A stretch of DNA of 64,000 nt from Succinatimonas hippei (GCA_004557545.1 SFGV01000004.1:16256-80255); one strand, 5' to 3'; counted from the stretch's first letter, positions 46,544 through 56,561 are shown. Numbers and translations: made by a program. Notes: a model not told the origin generated them from the letters alone.

Positions 46544-47830
46544 CTACTCGAGCGTTTGTAAAACGTACGCTTTAAGCTCGTCATAGTCAGGAGTCATCTC
46601 ATACTTATGACACTCTCTGCCGATTACCCGTTGCAGCGCCATAGGAAGCGGGATTCTGGTTCCCAGAATACGCTCCACATCAGAACGGAACTTGGCAGGA
46701 TGAGCCGTGCCTAAGAAAATTCCGCTCTCGCCTTCTTTAAGATTAGCTTTGAGCACAGAAAGCGCAATCGCCGCGTGGGGCTCTGTTATATAGCCGGTTT
46801 TCGCAAAGACCTCGCGCATTGAATCCTCTGTCTGCGCGTCAGTAAGCGAGCCAAACGCGAGATCCGAAAGCTTCCAGCCCTGCATCTTAAACAGCGCCTC
46901 GGTGCGCGGCCAGTTATTGGGTCTTGAGATATCCATGGCGTTTGAAAGAGTCTGCACCGTAGGACGAGGCTCCCATTTTCCTGTTGAAAGATAACGCGGC
47001 ACCGTGTCATTGACGTTGCAGGCTACGACAAAGCGGGATTCAAGACCGAGAGCTCTGGCGATCAGTCCCGCGGTGATATCGCCAAAATTGCCGCAGGGAA
47101 CCGAGAAGACTACATGATCACGTTTGTCAGAGGGCAGCTGGGCTACTGCCTCAAAATAATAGGTAACCTGCGCGAGGAGTCTGGCGATATTGATAGAATT
47201 TGCGGAGTTAAGACCAATCCTGGTTCTAAAATCCTCATCATCAAAAGCGCGTTTTACCAGATCCTGACACTGGTCAAAGTTTGATGAGACCTCGATGGCG
47301 TGGACATTGCCACCAAGGGTAGCTATAAGCTTTTCCTGAAGCGGGGTTATTTTGCCCTGAGGATACATAACCACCACATCTATTCCGTTCTGACCGTGGA
47401 ACGCTCCGGCTACCGCCGCGCCAGTGTCGCCTGAGGTAGCGGTGAGAATCGTAAGATGGCGTCCGTTGCGCACCGCCTGAAGCACGCGGGCTAAAAACCT
47501 CGCGCCAAAATCCTTAAAGGCCAGCGTGGGGCCGCGGAAAAGCTGCAGACACCAGCAGTTCTCCTCAGCCTTTACGAGGGGCGCCGGGAAGTTGAAAGCG
47601 TCGGCTACTATATCATCAAGCTCAGGAAGCTCGTCATCACCTATAAGATGACGCAGGATCTTCTGCGAGCGCTCCACAAGAGGCAGAGACAAAAGCTCTT
47701 TTATCTGATCTTTTGAGAAAGGTTTTATCTCATCTGGAAAGAACAGCCCCTGATCATGACCGATGCCGCGAAGCACCGCCTGAGTAAAATTCACAGACTC
47801 ATTGTGATCTTTGAGATTGTATAGCTTCAT
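46544..47830 (-). CDS. thrC: Threonine synthase
   Basis: ThrC converts O-phosphohomoserine to threonine with PLP. This 428-residue protein matches the gammaproteobacterial form: MKLYNLKDHNESVNFTQAVL at the start, the PLP lysine K106 in LAFKDFGARFL, and the phosphate loop TATSGDTGAAVAGAF. SVPCGNFGDITAGLIA follows. It is the last gene of thrABC, 5 bases after thrB. Confidence 0.97.
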   Translation of the reverse strand: MKLYNLKDHNESVNFTQAVLRGIGHDQGLFFPDEIKPFSKDQIKELLSLPLVERSQKILRHLIGDDELPELDDIVADAFNFPAPLVKAEENCWCLQLFRGPTLAFKDFGARFLARVLQAVRNGRHLTILTATSGDTGAAVAGAFHGQNGIDVVVMYPQGKITPLQEKLIATLGGNVHAIEVSSNFDQCQDLVKRAFDDEDFRTRIGLNSANSINIARLLAQVTYYFEAVAQLPSDKRDHVVFSVPCGNFGDITAGLIARALGLESRFVVACNVNDTVPRYLSTGKWEPRPTVQTLSNAMDISRPNNWPRTEALFKMQGWKLSDLAFGSLTDAQTEDSMREVFAKTGYITEPHAAIALSVLKANLKEGESGIFLGTAHPAKFRSDVERILGTRIPLPMALQRVIGRECHKYEMTPDYDELKAYVLQTLE

Positions 47831-47835
47831 GAAAG

Positions 47836-48801
47836 TCAGTCCTCAATTCTCTGGGCGTAAGCGCCGCGATCATCAACGCGGCAGATATGGCAAAAACCAT
47901 CAGCGTTGGCTATAAAGTTCCGCTCAAGCCATTTTTTGATTTCCTGAGCGCTTTCAAGATCCCGTGTGATCGAGAAGATTGAAGAACCTGAGCCTGAAAT
48001 TCCGGTAGCGAGCGCCCCCGCGGATGACGCGAACTTACGGGCGTCAGCAAGTCCCGGAATAAGTTTCTCGCGGTATGGCTCGGCGATCACGTCGGTAAGA
48101 CATGACGCCGCCAGTTTCTCATCATCGTTTTCACAGGCATAGACAAAAGAGGCGAGCCTGCGTCCGAAATCTATGACACTCTTGCGCGGATATTCCTGTG
48201 GCAGGATCTTGCGCGCCGCGTTGGTTGAAACCTTGATCCCGGGGAAGCATGAGACGAAATACCAGTCCTTGAACACCGGAAGCTTTCTTGAGATCACGCC
48301 GTTCTCACCCACAATGAGCTGCAAACCACCAAGGTAACATGGAGCGGCGTTGTCATAATGTATGGAGCCTGAGATCTTGCCTTCAAGCTCTCCCATCATC
48401 ACCAGAAGGTCGTGCTGTGAAAAGCGCGAGCCGTTTACAGTGTCCATGGCGACGATTGACGCCACGGCGGAGGACGCTGATGAGCCCAGGCCTGAGCAAA
48501 TAGGCAGGTTCTTGCGAAGCGTCATCTTAACGCCGCAGGACTCAAACCCGGCCGTCTTAGCTCTCTCACAATAAAGCTTATAACCATCATAGATGATGTT
48601 CTGTCTGGGATCCTTTGGAAGTATGTGAGCAAAACGCCCTTCCTGAGCGATTTCGCAAACTCCCGCTGGAGCCTTCTCAATGAAGATCTCATCTCCAAGC
48701 ACCGCTCCGTCCACAGGAGCGAGCGCGGCTCCAAGAAGATCAAAGCCTACTGAAAGGTTGGCGGCCGACGCCGGAGCGTAGGCTCTGTATTTTTCAGTCA
48801 T
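47836..48801 (-). CDS. thrB: Homoserine kinase
   Basis: ThrB is a GHMP kinase that phosphorylates homoserine. It opens YAPASAANLSVGFDLLGAAL, and the ATP loop is PICSGLGSSASSAVA. GELEGKISGSIHYDNAAPC and the end GISGSGSSIF match E. coli ThrB. ATG 48801 has GGAGG 5 bases upstream and gives 321 residues; the frame extends into thrA without need. It lies 13 bases after the thrA stop codon. Confidence 0.97.
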   Translation of the reverse strand: MTEKYRAYAPASAANLSVGFDLLGAALAPVDGAVLGDEIFIEKAPAGVCEIAQEGRFAHILPKDPRQNIIYDGYKLYCERAKTAGFESCGVKMTLRKNLPICSGLGSSASSAVASIVAMDTVNGSRFSQHDLLVMMGELEGKISGSIHYDNAAPCYLGGLQLIVGENGVISRKLPVFKDWYFVSCFPGIKVSTNAARKILPQEYPRKSVIDFGRRLASFVYACENDDEKLAASCLTDVIAEPYREKLIPGLADARKFASSAGALATGISGSGSSIFSITRDLESAQEIKKWLERNFIANADGFCHICRVDDRGAYAQRIED

Positions 48802-48814
48802 AAAACCTCCAAAA

Positions 48815-51280
48815 TCAGCCTTCGCGCGTCCAGTTCTGAAGTCTGAGAATATCCGAAAGCACACCTGCCGCGGTAACCGCGGTTCCGGCGCCATATCCGC
48901 TGACTACCAGCGGGATCGGCTGATAGTACGCGGTGGTAAACGCCAGAGCATTCTGTCCCCCGCGAACCTTGAAGAGCGGATCCTCAGGTCCTACCGCGCG
49001 TACGCCGCAGCTGCATTTGCCATCATGGATGGCGCCTACATAACGCAATACCTTGCCCTCTTCACGGGCCTTCTTGGTCATAGCGGTAAACTCAGCGTCA
49101 GCGCCCTTTAAAGACTCAAGAACCTCGGCCGCGTTGGCTCCGGCGAGGAAGCGGCTTTGCGCCACGCTCTGGGTCTGTACGTCCGAGAGCTCAAGCTTAA
49201 GTCCGCATTCACGGGCGAGAATTAAAAGTTTTCTCGCCACATCGGTACCCTCAAGATCGTCTCTCGGGTTAGGCTCGGTAAATCCAGCCTCATAGGCTTT
49301 TCTGGTAGCCTCGGAGAGCGTGGCGCCATCCTCAACAAGCCCGAAGATATACGAAAGGGTTCCTGACATGATCCCGGAGAAATCGATAAGCGAGTCACCA
49401 GCGGCAAGCTCGTTTTGCAATGTTGAGATCACCGGCAGGCCTGCTCCGACATTGGCCTCATACAGGAACTTGCGGTGATAGTCACGGGCGGTTTTGCGAA
49501 GCTGCTTGTAATACCCGTAAGAGCCGGTATTGGCCTTCTTTGACGGGGTGACCACATGAAGACCTGCCTTCATGAAATCACAATATGAAAGCGCGAGAGT
49601 CTCATCTGAGGTGCAGTCAACCAGAATAGGGTTTACCAGGTGGCTGTCGTGGGTAAGCTTTGTAACCTGATCGATGCTAAACGGGCAAAGGCTGTCATCC
49701 TTTAAGGCCTCACGGTAACCTGAAAGATCGATACCCGAGGCGTTTTGCAGGAAATGCCTTGAGTTGGCTATTCCGACAACCTTTATATCAATACCCTGCT
49801 CGTTCCTGAGCTTCTCAGACTGCTTCTCAATCTGGCAGATGAGCTCTGAGCCCACACCGCCTACTCCCAGGATCACCAGATCAAGCTCCTGCCTGGCGCT
49901 AAAGAATGCGGCATGGCAGACGGCTATGGCCTCCTCGGTCTTGTCCTGAGAGATCACGGCTGAAATTGAGCGCTCTGAGGATCCCTGGGCAATGGCGTTG
50001 ATATTGATATTGGCCTCGGCCAAAGCCCTGAAGAACCTTCCTGAGGTACCACAGCGGGTGCGCATACCGTCACCAACCACCGAAATAATGGCGCAGCCGT
50101 CGGTAACCTCAATAGGAGAGAGCAGACCTTCCTTAAGCTCAAGTCTGAACTCATCTGAGATCACGCGGCGGGCGCGCATCAGATCGCCTGTTGATATGCA
50201 GAAGGAAATAGAGAACTCCGATGAGGACTGAGTAATAAGGACAATGGAGATGCCCTCGCGCGACACGGCGGTAAACAGACGTCCGGCCATGCCCACCATG
50301 CCCTTCATTCCGGGGCCTGAAACGTTGATGAGGGAAATGTTCTTAAGATCCGAGATGCCTTTTATGGGTACGCTATTATCCGTATCCTCATCGATAAGCG
50401 TGCCTGGCGCCTTGGGGTTTTTGGTGTTTTTGATAAGGCAGGGGATGTGATAGCGGGCGATAGGAGCGATGGTGCGCGGATGCAGTACCTTGGCGCCAAA
50501 ATAAGAAAGCTCCATGGCCTCTTCATATGACATATGCGATAAAAGCACGGCGTCTGGAACCACGCGCGGGTCACAGCTGTATACGCCGTCAACATCGGTC
50601 CAGATCTCACAGCAGGAGGCGCGGGTTATCGCCGCGAGGCAGGCGGCCGAGTAATCAGAGCCATTGCGTCCCAAAAGCACGGTACGGCCTGAAACGTCGC
50701 CTCCGGCGAACCCCGCCATCAGAATGATGCTGTCATCATCGGCAACCCCCTGAGCCTCATAGCGTTTCTTGGAGACATCTATATTCACCGATGACTCCAG
50801 AATTCCGCCTTCAGTCATAAGAACCGCGGAAGGGTCTATCACGCGCACCTTTTTGCCGCGGGCTTTTAAAAGCTCGGCCATGATGGCGATTGAAAAAGTC
50901 TCACCGCGGCTTTCAACAAAGGCCTGTACGGTCTCAGGGCATTCCCCCAGAAGCTTCACGCCGTCGATGCGCCTTTTTATGAGATCAAGCGTAGTGCCGA
51001 TCTCAAGCGCGGTTTTCTCAAGGTCAAAGTCGCTGTAGCGTGAGGCCAGAGTCTTGTAGATTGGGAAGACTATATTGCGGATCTTCTCAAGCTCGCTCTC
51101 TCCATCCTGTCCTGACACAGCGGCGCCAACCAGCGCCACGAGCAGATTGGTCACCTTGGCGGGAGCTGAAATCACAAGCGCCACGCGCTCGTTTTCGGCC
51201 TCGCTTAAGGCAATATCGGCAACATCATTAAATCTCTCGGCGTTGGCAACTGAGGTGCCGCCGAATTTAAGCACGCGCAT
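48815..51280 (-). CDS. thrA: Bifunctional aspartokinase I / homoserine dehydrogenase I
   Basis: This 821-residue fusion has an aspartokinase domain (MRVLKFGGTSVANAERF, LLGRNGSDYSAACLAA), two ACT regulatory domains in the middle, and homoserine dehydrogenase at the C-terminus (GVGGVGSELICQIEKQ, VTPSKKANTG, FSGIMSGTLSYIFG). It catalyses the first and third steps from aspartate to threonine. ATG 51280 has AGGAG 8 bases upstream. A further in-frame extension to 51388 spans the promoter. No Thr/Ile-rich leader peptide or attenuator is seen upstream, unlike in E. coli. Confidence 0.97.
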   Translation of the reverse strand: MRVLKFGGTSVANAERFNDVADIALSEAENERVALVISAPAKVTNLLVALVGAAVSGQDGESELEKIRNIVFPIYKTLASRYSDFDLEKTALEIGTTLDLIKRRIDGVKLLGECPETVQAFVESRGETFSIAIMAELLKARGKKVRVIDPSAVLMTEGGILESSVNIDVSKKRYEAQGVADDDSIILMAGFAGGDVSGRTVLLGRNGSDYSAACLAAITRASCCEIWTDVDGVYSCDPRVVPDAVLLSHMSYEEAMELSYFGAKVLHPRTIAPIARYHIPCLIKNTKNPKAPGTLIDEDTDNSVPIKGISDLKNISLINVSGPGMKGMVGMAGRLFTAVSREGISIVLITQSSSEFSISFCISTGDLMRARRVISDEFRLELKEGLLSPIEVTDGCAIISVVGDGMRTRCGTSGRFFRALAEANININAIAQGSSERSISAVISQDKTEEAIAVCHAAFFSARQELDLVILGVGGVGSELICQIEKQSEKLRNEQGIDIKVVGIANSRHFLQNASGIDLSGYREALKDDSLCPFSIDQVTKLTHDSHLVNPILVDCTSDETLALSYCDFMKAGLHVVTPSKKANTGSYGYYKQLRKTARDYHRKFLYEANVGAGLPVISTLQNELAAGDSLIDFSGIMSGTLSYIFGLVEDGATLSEATRKAYEAGFTEPNPRDDLEGTDVARKLLILARECGLKLELSDVQTQSVAQSRFLAGANAAEVLESLKGADAEFTAMTKKAREEGKVLRYVGAIHDGKCSCGVRAVGPEDPLFKVRGGQNALAFTTAYYQPIPLVVSGYGAGTAVTAAGVLSDILRLQNWTREG

Positions 51281-51611
51281 TTGGAATACTCCTGGGATCG
51301 CGGTTTTATGATTTTTCGCGGGGCTGGTACGCCCTTTAAGATCTTTGTGACAAAGCTCTATTTTCATGGGCGGATAATGGCTTGTCAATTGCTTTTACGT
51401 CTGATTTTTTATGGATCAGGCCAAATCTGTCCCGGCTCTTTCATAAGAAAAGCTAAGCTCTGCGGTGTCTAAGATTAGGCGGCAGTTTTTGCCGCCTCCA
51501 CAGAGGATTCTTTTACTAGTTTATTATTAGATATCAGATAGATATCAACTGGCATCACGTTTGCTAACCCACGGTTGTTAAGAGATATGAAGTAATGTAA
51601 GGGTGAGCTGT
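51281..51611. other. Divergent spacer between thrA and the next frame
   Basis: It contains the thr promoter (51361-51389) and a perfect hairpin, AGGCGGCA with TGCCGCCT (51477-51497), that lacks a T run on either side. AT-rich sequence with ATATC repeats (51531-51555) leads up to the rightward frame. No attenuator-type pair of stems with a Thr-rich peptide was found. Confidence 0.4.
51361..51389 (-). promoter_or_regulatory. Promoter of thrABC
   Basis: On the minus strand a perfect TTGACA (51389-51384), a 17-base spacer, then GAAAAT (51366-51361) as a weak -10. The leader would be about 75 bases. Confidence 0.55.
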
Positions 51612-52250
51612 ATGCCGGACACTGAAGCGGTTTCGTTAAGCCAGAGTGTGTTTAAAAGCTATGCCATGGAGTCTGTCAGATACGCTGACAGTAGTGACAA
51701 AAACGCCTTTGAGAACGCTGTTGCCTGCTGTCTTGCGGGAGAACAGGCTAAACTCGCTGAAAAATGCCCTGACGGCGGCGCGGCCGCTTGGAGTGCGTTT
51801 GAAGCGCTTATTCTGGGGCGCTGCGCGCTTAAAGCCACAGTCACAAACGCTGTAACGCAATCATCAGGCGATGATGGCTCTACGGCTTTTCAAACGCCGT
51901 CATCATCTCTTTTTGTGTCAGGCTCCGCCTCAGAGCGGAGCCTTTTTTATGAAGATCAGATGGATCTCATAAAAGCTCTCGCCATTCTCAAGGCCGCGTC
52001 AGGCTCACAATCATTAACCAACTCACATGGCTGTGAGACAATCCAAACCAAAGCCTGCCCTGATCCGTCATTCCTGCCTTTTATAAAGGACTTGCCGGCG
52101 TCACTTAAGCGCGCGGCGCTTTTTAGGAAAAAAAGTTTCAAAAAATCCAAAAAAGATAAGGATGAACGCACCCTTAAAGAACATGAGGCGCGTTCTGGCT
52201 GTTCTCGCGGAATTGACACAATCTTCACAGATCCCTTGCCATTCTCTTAA
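51612..52250 (+). CDS. Hypothetical protein of doubtful status
   Basis: The frame runs 212 codons from ATG 51612 (a GTG at 51603 is also possible) with an AAGGGTGAG upstream. The first half is helical and Ala/Cys-rich (ENAVACCLAGEQAKLAEKC); the end is strongly basic (KKSFKKSKKDKDERTLKE). I recognise no family. An intrinsic terminator at 51921-51948 lies in the middle of the frame, so most transcripts should stop there. Either only the first ~100 codons are used, or the frame is a relic or chance. No signal peptide or TM segment is seen. Confidence 0.35.
   Translation: MPDTEAVSLSQSVFKSYAMESVRYADSSDKNAFENAVACCLAGEQAKLAEKCPDGGAAAWSAFEALILGRCALKATVTNAVTQSSGDDGSTAFQTPSSSLFVSGSASERSLFYEDQMDLIKALAILKAASGSQSLTNSHGCETIQTKACPDPSFLPFIKDLPASLKRAALFRKKSFKKSKKDKDERTLKEHEARSGCSRGIDTIFTDPLPFS
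51921..51948 (+). terminator. Intrinsic terminator inside an open frame
   Basis: GGCTCCGC and GCGGAGCC pair around CTCAGA, followed by T6. Just before it, GATGAT (51861-51866) with ATCATC and ACGGC with GCCGT form another stem. Confidence 0.75.
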
Positions 52251-52346
52251 CTTTCAGGGTTTTGCCTTGTTTTGGCAATTTTCTAAATGTGACCGTAATC
52301 CCAAAAAACTAATTAAAGCGATTTAAGGTATAGTAGAATATCTCAA

Positions 52347-52438
52347 AAGACGCCTGTGCCTTTGTAACAATCTGCAATGGCAGAGATACGTATGGGTACA
52401 ACCATGTGTACAGGCAAACGTTTTTGTTCAAGCGTCTT
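52347..52438 (+). ncRNA. Structured 5' leader of tpiA-pfkA
   Basis: AAGACGC (52347-52353) and GCGTCTT (52432-52438) close a domain. Inside it GCCTGT (52352-52357) can pair with ACAGGC (52410-52415). Two hairpins branch off: TCTGC/GCAGA (52371-52384, loop AATG) and TATGG/CCATG (52391-52406), which can be extended. TATAGT (52329-52334) or TAGAAT (52334-52339) would start the transcript right at the first stem. A further 7-bp stem (52480-52500) separates an AGGAG at 52470 from the tpiA ATG. No known riboswitch class is recognised. Confidence 0.4.
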
Positions 52439-52513
52439 AACTTATATATCCTTAAATCATCTGGTAAATAGGAGCTGTTGCTGCCCATAAACCGGGCGGC
52501 GCTGGTAAAAGCA

Positions 52514-53281
52514 ATGAGAAAACTTCTTGTGATGGGCAACTGGAAACTCAACGGCACCAAAGAGTCTGTGGCAGAGCTGATCAAGGCGTTCTCCGCCAAG
52601 GCTAATGAGGCTGGCGACAAATGCTCCGTGGCCATCTGCGCCCCTGCGATCTTCATCGGCTCGGTAGAGCAGCTTGCCAGGGGCTCAAAGCTTGCCTGGG
52701 GTTCAGAGGACTGCGACATCCACACCAAGGGCGCTTTCACCGGTGAGAATTCACCCGTGATGCTGCGTGAGTTCGGCTGCACCTACGCTATAGTTGGTCA
52801 CTCCGAGCGCCGCGGCTACCACAAAGAGAGCAATGAGTACGTTGCCGAGAAGTTCAAGGCCGCTCAGGAAAATGGTCTTATTCCGGTACTCTGCATCGGT
52901 GAGTCTGAGGCTGATTTTGAAGCCAAGCGCACTATGGATATCTGCAAGGCCGAGCTCAAGGCTGTCATCGATCTTTGCGGCATCAAGGCCTTTGAGAAGG
53001 CTGTTATCGCCTATGAGCCTATCTGGGCCATCGGCACCGGCAAGACCGCTACCCCTGAGATCGCCGAGAACGTACACAAAGAGATCCGCGCTTATCTTAA
53101 GAGCTTTGACGCGCAGGTCGCCGACAAGGTTCAGATCCTCTACGGTGGCTCATGCAACGCCAAGACCGCCCCTGAGCTCTTCAAGCAGCCTGACATCGAT
53201 GGCGGCCTTATCGGTGGCGCTTCACTCAAGGTACCTGATTTCTCATCAATTATTGAAACTGCTACCAAAATTGAGAAATAA
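52514..53281 (+). CDS. tpiA: Triose-phosphate isomerase
   Basis: TpiA interconverts DHAP and glyceraldehyde 3-phosphate. Visible are the N-terminal VMGNWKLNG with Lys11, [10 protein letters not shown] with the catalytic His, [16 protein letters not shown] with the catalytic Glu and the hinged loop, and [12 protein letters not shown] 52514 matches the E. coli start; a TTG 36 bases earlier is nearer to the AGGAG but would add foreign residues. It is followed after 32 bases by pfkA, an uncommon pairing that puts two glycolytic enzymes in one unit. Confidence 0.95.
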   Translation: MRKLLVMGNWKLNGTKESVAELIKAFSAKANEAGDKCSVAICAPAIFIGSVEQLARGSKLAWGSEDCDIHTKGAFTGENSPVMLREFGCTYAIVGHSERRGYHKESNEYVAEKFKAAQENGLIPVLCIGESEADFEAKRTMDICKAELKAVIDLCGIKAFEKAVIAYEPIWAIGTGKTATPEIAENVHKEIRAYLKSFDAQVADKVQILYGGSCNAKTAPELFKQPDIDGGLIGGASLKVPDFSSIIETATKIEK

Positions 53282-53313
53282 CTAGAAAGCAGAATTGGCA
53301 AAAAGGAAACACT

Positions 53314-54282
53314 ATGGCTGATATCAAAAAAATCGGCGTTCTGACCTCAGGCGGTGACTCACCGGGGATGAACGCGGCCATCCGCGCCATCGTACGCACT
53401 GGTCTGGACTACGGTTATGAGATGTATGGTATACATGACGGATACGCCGGCCTGCACTCAAACGACATTATCAAACTTGAGCGTCACTCCGTATCAGATC
53501 TTTTAAACCGTGGTGGCACTTTCCTGGGCACTGCCCGTTTCCCTGAGTTCAAGGATCCAGCGGTTCGTCAGGAAAGCGTTGAGGTCATGAAGAAGAACGG
53601 CATCGACGCGCTGGTTGTCATCGGCGGTGACGGCTCTTACATGGGCGCCAAGTTCATCTCTGAGCTCGGCTTCCCCTGCATCGGCCTTCCTGGCACCATC
53701 GATAACGATATCGCTGGTACCGATACCACCATCGGCTTTGATACCGCCCTCAATACCGCGGTAAGCTGCATTGACAAGCTGCGTGACACCTGCTCATCCC
53801 ACAAGCGTATCAGCGTGTGCGAGGTCATGGGTCACCACTGCGGCGATCTGGCGGTCTCCTGCGCCGTTGCATGCGGCGTTGAGGCTGTTCTGGTACCTGA
53901 GGTGCCCTGGAACAAGGAAGAAGTTTACGCCTCAATCCAGCACGGCATCAACTCAGGCAAGCACCACGCGATCATCGTAGTCTGCGAGAACCAGACCGAT
54001 GTTTACCAGATGGCCAAAGAGCTTGAGCAGCTCATCGGTCTTGAAGCCCGCGCCACCGTGTTAGGTCACATCCAGCGTGGCGGAACCCCTTCAGCCTTTG
54101 ACCGTGTTCTGGCCTCCCGTATGGGCGCCTACGCAGTTGAGCTCTTAAAGAAGGGCGAGTCCGGCAGATGCATAGGTGTAAAGAATGGTGAACTGGTACA
54201 CGATGACATCGTCGAGTGCATCACCAAGCACAAGCACCTCTTCATGAAGAGCACTTACGATCTGGCTCAGGTCTTAAGATAA
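53314..54282 (+). CDS. pfkA: 6-phosphofructokinase I
   Basis: PfkA phosphorylates fructose 6-phosphate with ATP. This 322-residue protein has the E. coli-like layout: [29 protein letters not shown] (Gly in the ATP-type position), the substrate loop [33 protein letters not shown], and the end [21 protein letters not shown] lies 7 bases upstream. It is co-transcribed with tpiA and ends at a strong terminator. Confidence 0.97.
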   Translation: MADIKKIGVLTSGGDSPGMNAAIRAIVRTGLDYGYEMYGIHDGYAGLHSNDIIKLERHSVSDLLNRGGTFLGTARFPEFKDPAVRQESVEVMKKNGIDALVVIGGDGSYMGAKFISELGFPCIGLPGTIDNDIAGTDTTIGFDTALNTAVSCIDKLRDTCSSHKRISVCEVMGHHCGDLAVSCAVACGVEAVLVPEVPWNKEEVYASIQHGINSGKHHAIIVVCENQTDVYQMAKELEQLIGLEARATVLGHIQRGGTPSAFDRVLASRMGAYAVELLKKGESGRCIGVKNGELVHDDIVECITKHKHLFMKSTYDLAQVLR

Positions 54283-54298
54283 TTCGTTCCTCTCATCT

Positions 54299-54330
54299 GA
54301 AAGCCTCCTTTTTGGGAGGCTTTCTTATTT
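54299..54330 (+). terminator. Terminator of tpiA-pfkA
   Basis: GAAAGCCTCC (54299-54308) and GGAGGCTTTC (54315-54324) form a perfect 10-bp stem, followed by TTATTTC. Confidence 0.85.
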
Positions 54331-54464
54331 CTCCCAGTACACTCAAATCTGCCGCGTCACTAATTCTTTTCTGTTCCTACCCCGCTAAGCTGAGCATACG
54401 AAAAAAAGGTATTTGACCCCTTAACAATCAAGTTTTCAGGTTTTAGTTACGCATGCGTTAAAAT

Positions 54465-56561
54465 ATGGTGCGTTTTTGTAAACAGGGTGATGTAAGAGTG
54501 AAAATTCAGGATGATCAGACCTTTTTGGCTGTAAAAGACCGTCTGGGATGGGTATTCTCCGGAGTGCTCATCGGCATGATCGTCTGCTTTGTCATTATGA
54601 CAACAGGACGCGCACTCTTTGTTCATGCCTTTACCATGCAGGCCATATCAAAGCTGCATGGAGCCGAGCTTTATGTTTTTATAAAGACGTCACTGCTCTT
54701 TGATCTCAAATACGCCGCTCAGGCTTTCATCCCGGCGCTGGCATTGGGGATCCTGTGCGCGCCCTTCAGACGCGGCTTTAATGTCTACAGTAAATGCTTC
54801 TGGTTCTTAAACCTCGGCGGTTTTCTTTATATCCTGCTCTTTACCGTCATAAACCATTTTTATTACCTGACTTATAACCGCATCATCGATGTATTCTTTT
54901 TCGCGTTTTTAAAAGAAGATCCGATAGCCACCACCAAGACCATGTATGAGGACTACCCTCTGGTGTCAGGCTCTCTTGCCATAATCGCGGTATCGGCGGT
55001 CTATCTTTATCTTTTCCCAAAAGTCCAAAAACGTCTTGCCCGCGTATTTCCTATGCCCGAAGGACTGGCGAAAATAAGCGTCTGGTCTTTTGTTTTAGTC
55101 ATACTGTTTTCTCTTAGCGTCAGAGGATCTCTTGGAACCTTCCCGCTTCGTCAGAACTCTGCGCAAATCTCATCAGATCCTCTGGTAAACGCCACTGTGC
55201 CCAATGGTCCCGCGGCGCTTCACTGGGCGCGCGAATGGGCTGAGGAGCAGATGGTGATCCCGGACATAAGCGCCAAAGACATAGTCAAAGATTACAAGGC
55301 TCTGGGGATTAAGGCTTTGGCATCGGATCTTTACGCGCCACTTGAGTACACCACACCAAAGAACTCTTATCTTGAGGAGAACAAACCTGACGTGGTGGTA
55401 AGCGTCCAGGAGAGCATGAGTACCCATATGTTCAGCTATGACCGTGAGGGACGGGATCTGTATGGCGAGCTGAGGAAACACCTTAAGGATGATTTCTGGT
55501 TCTGGAATTTCCTCTCAGAGGGTAACGGAACCATGGATAGCCTTACCAGGATCCTGCTTGAGGTTCCCGATCTCAATTTGTCGACCTCAACCCAGGCTGA
55601 CCGCGATTATATATGCAACGCCTTAAAGCCCTTCCATGATCAGGGTTACCGCGTCGTATTCGTGACAGGATGCATAGGCTCCTGGCGCAATATGGATACC
55701 TTTTTCAGAAGCATAGGCATTGACGAGGTTTACGAACGCAGCTCCCTAAAAAAATGGTTCCGCGACACTACAGAGTTTGCCTGGGGAGTTGATGATGAGT
55801 ACATGTTCCGCGGCGCGCTTAAGATCCTGCGCGAGCGCGGTGACGACAAGCGCCCGATCCTGCTTCTGACTCTTTCAATCTCAAACCACCCTCCCTTCAG
55901 AGTGGCTCCGGGAGTGGAACCCAAAACCATCGAACTTTCCAAAAAAGAGCTTGAGCGCTTCCCCTACCCTAATACCACTACGCTTTTCGCGACCTTTCGC
56001 TACGCCAATGATCAGCTGGGAAAGTTTTTCAGCGCGGTTAAAAATGATCCGGCGCTAGCTGATCGCACCATACTGGCCGCGACCGGAGATCACAACATGC
56101 GCGGCATAGGCTACAGCGCTTACCCTGAGGAACTTGCCCTGGGACACGCGGTTCCGTTCATCATTCATATTCCAAAAGCGCTTCAGGATCATGACAAAAT
56201 AAGCTTTGATCCGAAAAGATGGGGCTCACAGAAGGATCTATTTACCACCGTCTCATCTCACGCTTTAAGCGGCGCGAAAATGCATACCTTTGGCTGTGAT
56301 CTGCTCTCTGATCCCAAGGACTGCCGTTTCCCCTACGCTTTTAACGCCAACGCTGCGGTACCCTATGACAGCGGATACGCGTGCAATATTCTTGATGGCT
56401 TTTCCTTTAAGGCCATAAAGCTCACCGGAACAGGACTGATGGCGGATCCTTTATCAACCGGTGATCCCCCTCAGTGCGATGACGCTCTGGCCTTCTCAAA
56501 ACTGCAGCGTGACCTTTATTACTATCAGGCAAAGCACGGCCCCAAACTTAAATCGAACTGA
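54465..56561 (+). CDS. LtaS/MdoB-family membrane phosphoglycerol transferase-like protein
   Basis: This 698-residue protein has about five N-terminal TM helices (28-220) and a periplasmic sulfatase-fold domain. That domain carries VVSVQESMSTHMF, the nucleophile region SEGNGTMDSLTR, and the metal site ATGDHNMRG. The fold is shared by LTA synthases, MdoB and phosphoethanolamine transferases; the substrate is uncertain, perhaps membrane-derived oligosaccharide or a capsule. ATG 54465 overlaps a possible -10 box, so a GTG at 54498 (VKIQDDQ) may be the real start. Confidence 0.82.
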   Translation: MVRFCKQGDVRVKIQDDQTFLAVKDRLGWVFSGVLIGMIVCFVIMTTGRALFVHAFTMQAISKLHGAELYVFIKTSLLFDLKYAAQAFIPALALGILCAPFRRGFNVYSKCFWFLNLGGFLYILLFTVINHFYYLTYNRIIDVFFFAFLKEDPIATTKTMYEDYPLVSGSLAIIAVSAVYLYLFPKVQKRLARVFPMPEGLAKISVWSFVLVILFSLSVRGSLGTFPLRQNSAQISSDPLVNATVPNGPAALHWAREWAEEQMVIPDISAKDIVKDYKALGIKALASDLYAPLEYTTPKNSYLEENKPDVVVSVQESMSTHMFSYDREGRDLYGELRKHLKDDFWFWNFLSEGNGTMDSLTRILLEVPDLNLSTSTQADRDYICNALKPFHDQGYRVVFVTGCIGSWRNMDTFFRSIGIDEVYERSSLKKWFRDTTEFAWGVDDEYMFRGALKILRERGDDKRPILLLTLSISNHPPFRVAPGVEPKTIELSKKELERFPYPNTTTLFATFRYANDQLGKFFSAVKNDPALADRTILAATGDHNMRGIGYSAYPEELALGHAVPFIIHIPKALQDHDKISFDPKRWGSQKDLFTTVSSHALSGAKMHTFGCDLLSDPKDCRFPYAFNANAAVPYDSGYACNILDGFSFKAIKLTGTGLMADPLSTGDPPQCDDALAFSKLQRDLYYYQAKHGPKLKSN

